64,000 nt of DNA. Origin: Skeletonema tropicum (taxonomy: Eukaryota > Bacillariophyta > Thalassiosirophyceae > Thalassiosirales > Thalassiosiraceae). A model generated the notes under the pieces. The model was not told the DNA's origin, did not search any database, and saw nothing but the letters and a program-made list of their open reading frames with translations. The DNA lies in NCBI GenBank assembly GCA_037178625.1, contig CM074145.1:1736001-1800000 (forward strand), given 5' to 3'. Positions 60,307 to 64,000 of this stretch are shown one piece after another. Numbering within the stretch: position 1 is the stretch's first letter; each line of letters begins with the position of its first letter. The position numbers and the translations under genes were made by a program.

Positions 60307-61993
60307 GACACTGCACGGCGAGGTAACATTTCTAAAACACACTAACTATTCAACTACAATCGAACCCAACAAGCCAATCCAACTAACTACTTACACAAAC
60401 CTAACATGACGTTGCTGCGGCTAGGCATCATCTTGCCCGTGCTGGCACTCCTCCCATCAATACACAACAGCAATTGTATTATCCAACCACCCTCTTCTCT
60501 TCGTCTACGCAAATGTCCCTCCTACTTCATCACGAGGCAGTAGATTTACTCGCAAGCGAAACAAGTCAAGATCAGGATCATCCTCCGATGCATCATCTGA
60601 TGGATTGACTCTCGGTGATATGCAGCTGCGGGGGACCTCGGAAACCGCATAGTGACCTGCCATAACGGGAGGAGGTACATTAGGGATCACCTTCCACTTT
60701 AGTTTTGGGTTCGGTGGAGAGCAAGGTGAATTTTGACTTCGACTGTTTTTAGTTCAGCCGTCTGCTTCTTGGTCTTGGCAAGTCTTGGTCTTGGGATTCG
60801 AGAAGGATTCATTTGATCAAAATACGAGGACCGCCGCAGACCTCGAACGGTCGCACTTGAAGGCGCTGCGCTTCTTCTTAAGAATGCTTGTGAGTTATTG
60901 TTATGAATGCCTGTAATTGTAATGGAAGTAGCTTTGTTGATGTGGAGAGAGGGAAGACCTCGTTCATCTTTTCCCATAAGCGTTTTGGCATAATGATTTC
61001 TCGAATGGCAATGGATTTTATCAACTTCAATACACAAGCAACTTGTACTTGATGACACAGTCAGCTTCCACTGGTCGGGCGGCGAAATCCATGTAGGCTT
61101 CGTATCTCAACTTGTAAAGGAATTCTCTGTCGCTGGAAATTCTTAGATATGTTCGATCCGTGCGATGGCTTGCTCGTGAGACTGGTCAGGGTAGAGGCAA
61201 AAGCGTGCGCGTTGGCATGGATATATTCGGCCTTGTCCTTGTGATTGCCTGTAGATAGCCTAATATCCTTAGTAGTTGGCTTTAGTTTCAATCTTTCTTT
61301 CGAGCTTGTTCGCCATCTAGATCTGGTTGGGCAGACAGGGTTTGCGTTTGCGTTTGCGTTTGCTGCAGTCTTGTTCTCGTCGACTAAGTGAGAGAGGCTG
61401 CTTCATTTCGGAATCGCCCTCTATCTCCCTCTATTTCGACTATTTATTTCCAGTCCTAGAATTTCATTAAGATTGTTTCTCCTTGCAAGGAGTACTTAGG
61501 TGACTCGTCGATCTCTGTGTCGAATTCCCCCAATGATGCAGTACTGTGAAATAGATCGTAAAGGCTTTGGGTAGAGATGTGAGAGATAGGCGTCCGAAGA
61601 GACAATTACAATTGCATGAATCAACCTGAAATGTCGTTAATGCAGCCACACTCGATGAAGAGGATGAGTTGGATCGCACCTCCTACCTCCACTCGCCTCC
61701 TACTTCCACTCGCTCAAATGGTAAAGAAGCACACCACATGAATCTGAATTTGGAAGTAGCTTCATCAATGTCAATGTAGCCAGCAAAGACAACGAAATTA
61801 TGTTACATTGATAGCAGGCACAGATAAGTAAGCAAGTACAATAGCAGCGATGAGGAGAAGTAAGTGCGGGCCAAAAGGCAAAAGGGCGAACAGCAAACAG
61901 GGTGGACGGATGACATGACGCGATCGAGCGACGAGCGAAGGGCCGAGCAAAATGTATATGTAGCAAGATGAGATGCAAAAGGAAAAGAAGCAA

Positions 61994-62111
61994 AAGAACA
62001 ACACCAGGGATTCCAACGTGGTCCCCCACCGTAGTACTAACCTGGCCCGACAGTGCTTAACTTCGCTGAGCAGAAGGGAAGCGGTGCTGTCACTGTGGTA
62101 TGGTCGTTCCT
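61994..62111 (-). rRNA. 5S ribosomal RNA, unit 25 (one substitution)
   Basis: 118 nt with a single change: the plus strand reads CAGAAGGGAAG where the others have CAGACGGGAAG, altering one base of the helix III/loop C region. Confidence 0.93.
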
Positions 62112-63800
62112 GACACTGCACGGCGAGGTAACATTTGTAAAACACACTAACTATTCAACTACAATCGAACCCAACAAGCCAATCCAACTAACTACTTACA
62201 CAAACCTAACATGACGTTGCTGCGGCTAGGCATCATCTTGCCCGTGCTGGCACTCCTCCCATCAATACACAACAGCAATTGTATTATCAACCACCCTCTT
62301 CTCTTCGTCTACGCAAATGTCCCTCCTACTTCATCACGAGGCAGTAGATTTACTCGCAAGCGAAACAAGTCAAGATCAGGATCATCCTCCGATGCATCAT
62401 CTGATGGATTGACTCTCGGTGATATGCAGCTGCGGGGGACCTCGGAAACCGCATAGTGACCTGCCATAACGGGAGGAGGTACATTAGGGATCACCTTCCA
62501 CTTTAGTTTTGGGTTCGGTGGAGAGCAAGGTGAATTTTGACTTCGACTGTTTTAGTTCAGCCGTCTGCTTCTTGGTCTTGGCAAGTCTTGGTCTTGGGAT
62601 TCGAGAAGGATTCATTTGATCAAAATACGAGGACCGCCGCAGACCTCGAACGGTCGCACTTGAAGGCGCTGCGCTTCTTCTTAAGAATGCTTGTGAGTTA
62701 TTGTTATGAATGCCTGTAATTGTAATGGAAGTAGCTTTGTTGATGTGGAGAGAGGGAAGACCTCGTTCATCTTTCCCATAAGCGTTTTGGCATAATGATT
62801 TCTCGAATGGCAATGGATTTATCAACTTCAATACACAAGCAACTTGTACTTGATGACACAGTCAGCTTCCACTGGTCGGGCGGCGAAATCCATGTAGGCT
62901 TCGTATCTCAACTTGTAAAGGAATTCTCTGTCGCTGGAAATTCTTAGATATGTTCGATCCGTGCGATGGCTTGCTCGTGAGACTGGTCAGGGTAGAGGCA
63001 AAAGCGTGCGCGTTGGCATGGATATATTCGGCCTTGTCCTTGTGATTGCCTGTAGATAGCCTAATATCCTTAGTAGTTGGCTTTAGTTTCAATCTTTCTT
63101 TCGAGCTTGTTCGCCATCTAGATCTGGTTGGGCAGACAGGGTTTGCGTTTGCGTTTGCGTTTGCGTTTGCTGCAGTCTTGTTCTCGTCGACTAAGTGAGA
63201 GAGGCTGCTTCATTTCGGAATCGCCCTCTATCTCCCTCTATTTCGACTATTTATTTCCAGTCCTAGAATTTCATTAAGATTGTTTCTCCTTGCAAGGAGT
63301 ACTTAGGTGACTCGTCGATCTCTGTGTCGAATTCCCCCAATGATGCAGTACTGTGAAATAGATCGTAAAGGCTTTGGGTAGAGATGTGAGAGATAGGCGT
63401 CCGAAGAGACAATTACAATTGCATGAATCAACCTGAAATGTCGTTAATGCAGCCACACTCGATGAAGAGGATGAGTTGGATCGCACCTCCTACCTCCACT
63501 CGCCTCCTACTTCCACTCGCTCAAATGGTAAAGAAGCACACCACATGAATCTGAATTTGGAAGTAGCTTCATCAATGTCAATGTAGCCAGCAAAGACAAC
63601 GAAATTATGTTACATTGATAGCAGGCACAGATAAGTAAGCAAGTACAATAGCAGCGATGAGGAGAAGTAAGTGCGAGCCAAAAGGCAAAAGGGCGAACAG
63701 CAAACAGGGTGGACGGATGACATGACGCGATCGAGCGACGAGCGAAGGGCCGAGCAAAATGTATATGTAGCAAGATGAGATGCAAAAGGAAAAGAAGCAA

Positions 63801-63918
63801 AAGAACAACACCAGGGATTCCAACGTGGTCCCCCACCGTAGTACTAACCTGGCCCGACAGTGCTTAACTTCGCTGAGCAGACGGGAAGCGGTGCTGTCAC
63901 TGTGGTATGGTCGTTCCT
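63801..63918 (-). rRNA. 5S ribosomal RNA, unit 26
   Basis: Same as unit 1. This is the last copy before the window ends inside its unit. Confidence 0.95.
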
Positions 63919-64000
63919 GACACTGCACGGCGAGGTAACATTTCTAAAACACACTAACTATTCAACTACAATCGAACCCAACAAGCCAATCCAACTAACT

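Larger units (their letters stand above)
17309..64000. repeat. Tandem array of 5S rDNA units (~1,805 bp), 25 complete units plus one partial, continuing past the window
   Basis: Using GGGGGACCTCGG as phase mark, units start at 17309, 19105, 20918, 22724, 24530, 26325, 28136, 29942, 31748, 33553, 35362, 37173, 38979, 40779, 42580, 44396, 46206, 48008, 49806, 51606, 53412, 55221, 57025, 58829, 60631 and 62434. Lengths run from about 1,795 to 1,816 bp. All are head-to-tail. Each has one minus-strand 5S rRNA gene about 1.36 kb after the phase mark, leaving about 1.69 kb of spacer. Length differences come mainly from a TTTGCG tract, a site just upstream of 5S and scattered indels. The left edge is abrupt. 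The spacer holds no second RNA gene I could recognise (checked by eye for U1, U2, U4, U5, U6 and tRNA features). Confidence 0.97.

Noticed and set aside
17359..63092. Minus-strand ORFs of 60-144 codons repeated through the array, such as those starting with MKLINPLPF, MKQPLSLSR, MGDHVGIPG and MRSNSSSSS
   Set aside because: They recur only because the unit recurs. MGDHVGIPG and its overlapping frame start within or cross the 5S gene. MKQPLSLSR runs through the TTTGCG tract and changes length with it. None has a recognisable domain.
17309..64000. CRISPR-like or phage-like repeat array
   Set aside because: The period is 1.8 kb with no short spacers, and the unit carries a eukaryotic 5S gene.

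Overview
The window looks like nuclear DNA of a diatom or close stramenopile relative. The evidence is a Ty1/copia element of diatom (CoDi-like) type, RING-Sel1 proteins of the kind greatly expanded in diatoms, a non-LTR reverse-transcriptase fragment of the type common in diatom genomes, and a class C GPCR tail. No species is assigned.

Layout. 1-2.2 kb holds the 3' end of a class C (GABA-B-like) receptor gene and a complete, oppositely oriented CDA-fold deaminase. 2.25-9.18 kb is one Ty1/copia retrotransposon with a perfect 5-bp target duplication. Its LTRs are identical apart from a 37-bp tandem duplication in the left one, yet gag is broken and pol has two frameshifts. 9.2-17.3 kb is accessory DNA: a long-TIR transposon carrying a nested insertion, a 333-bp Stowaway-like MITE with TA duplications, a 213-bp hAT-like MITE with an 8-bp duplication, and a 210-bp direct duplication with an ACGA-rich microsatellite. 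It also holds two RING-Sel1 paralogues (one intact, one frameshifted), relics of their 3' ends, and a decayed LINE fragment.

17.31-64.0 kb is one head-to-tail tandem array of a unit of about 1,805 bp: 25 complete units and one cut by the window end. Each unit carries one 5S rRNA gene on the minus strand, recognised from its conserved sequence and helices (118 nt, with T-runs downstream). The array is therefore a 5S rDNA locus with a very long spacer of about 1.69 kb. Most short ORFs in it are spacer frames repeated once per unit; the only one I list is an 81-codon ORF with a signal-peptide-like start, divergent from the 5S gene.

The array is not uniform. Two marker sites define sub-types that change in blocks, with a switch near 43-44.5 kb. 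Rare variants are shared by non-adjacent units (17 and 21; 22 and 25), pointing to unequal exchange. From about 43.9 kb units carry many small indels, some inside 5S genes; either real decay or imperfect long-read consensus could explain this. The copia frameshifts, both at T5 runs, raise the same question.
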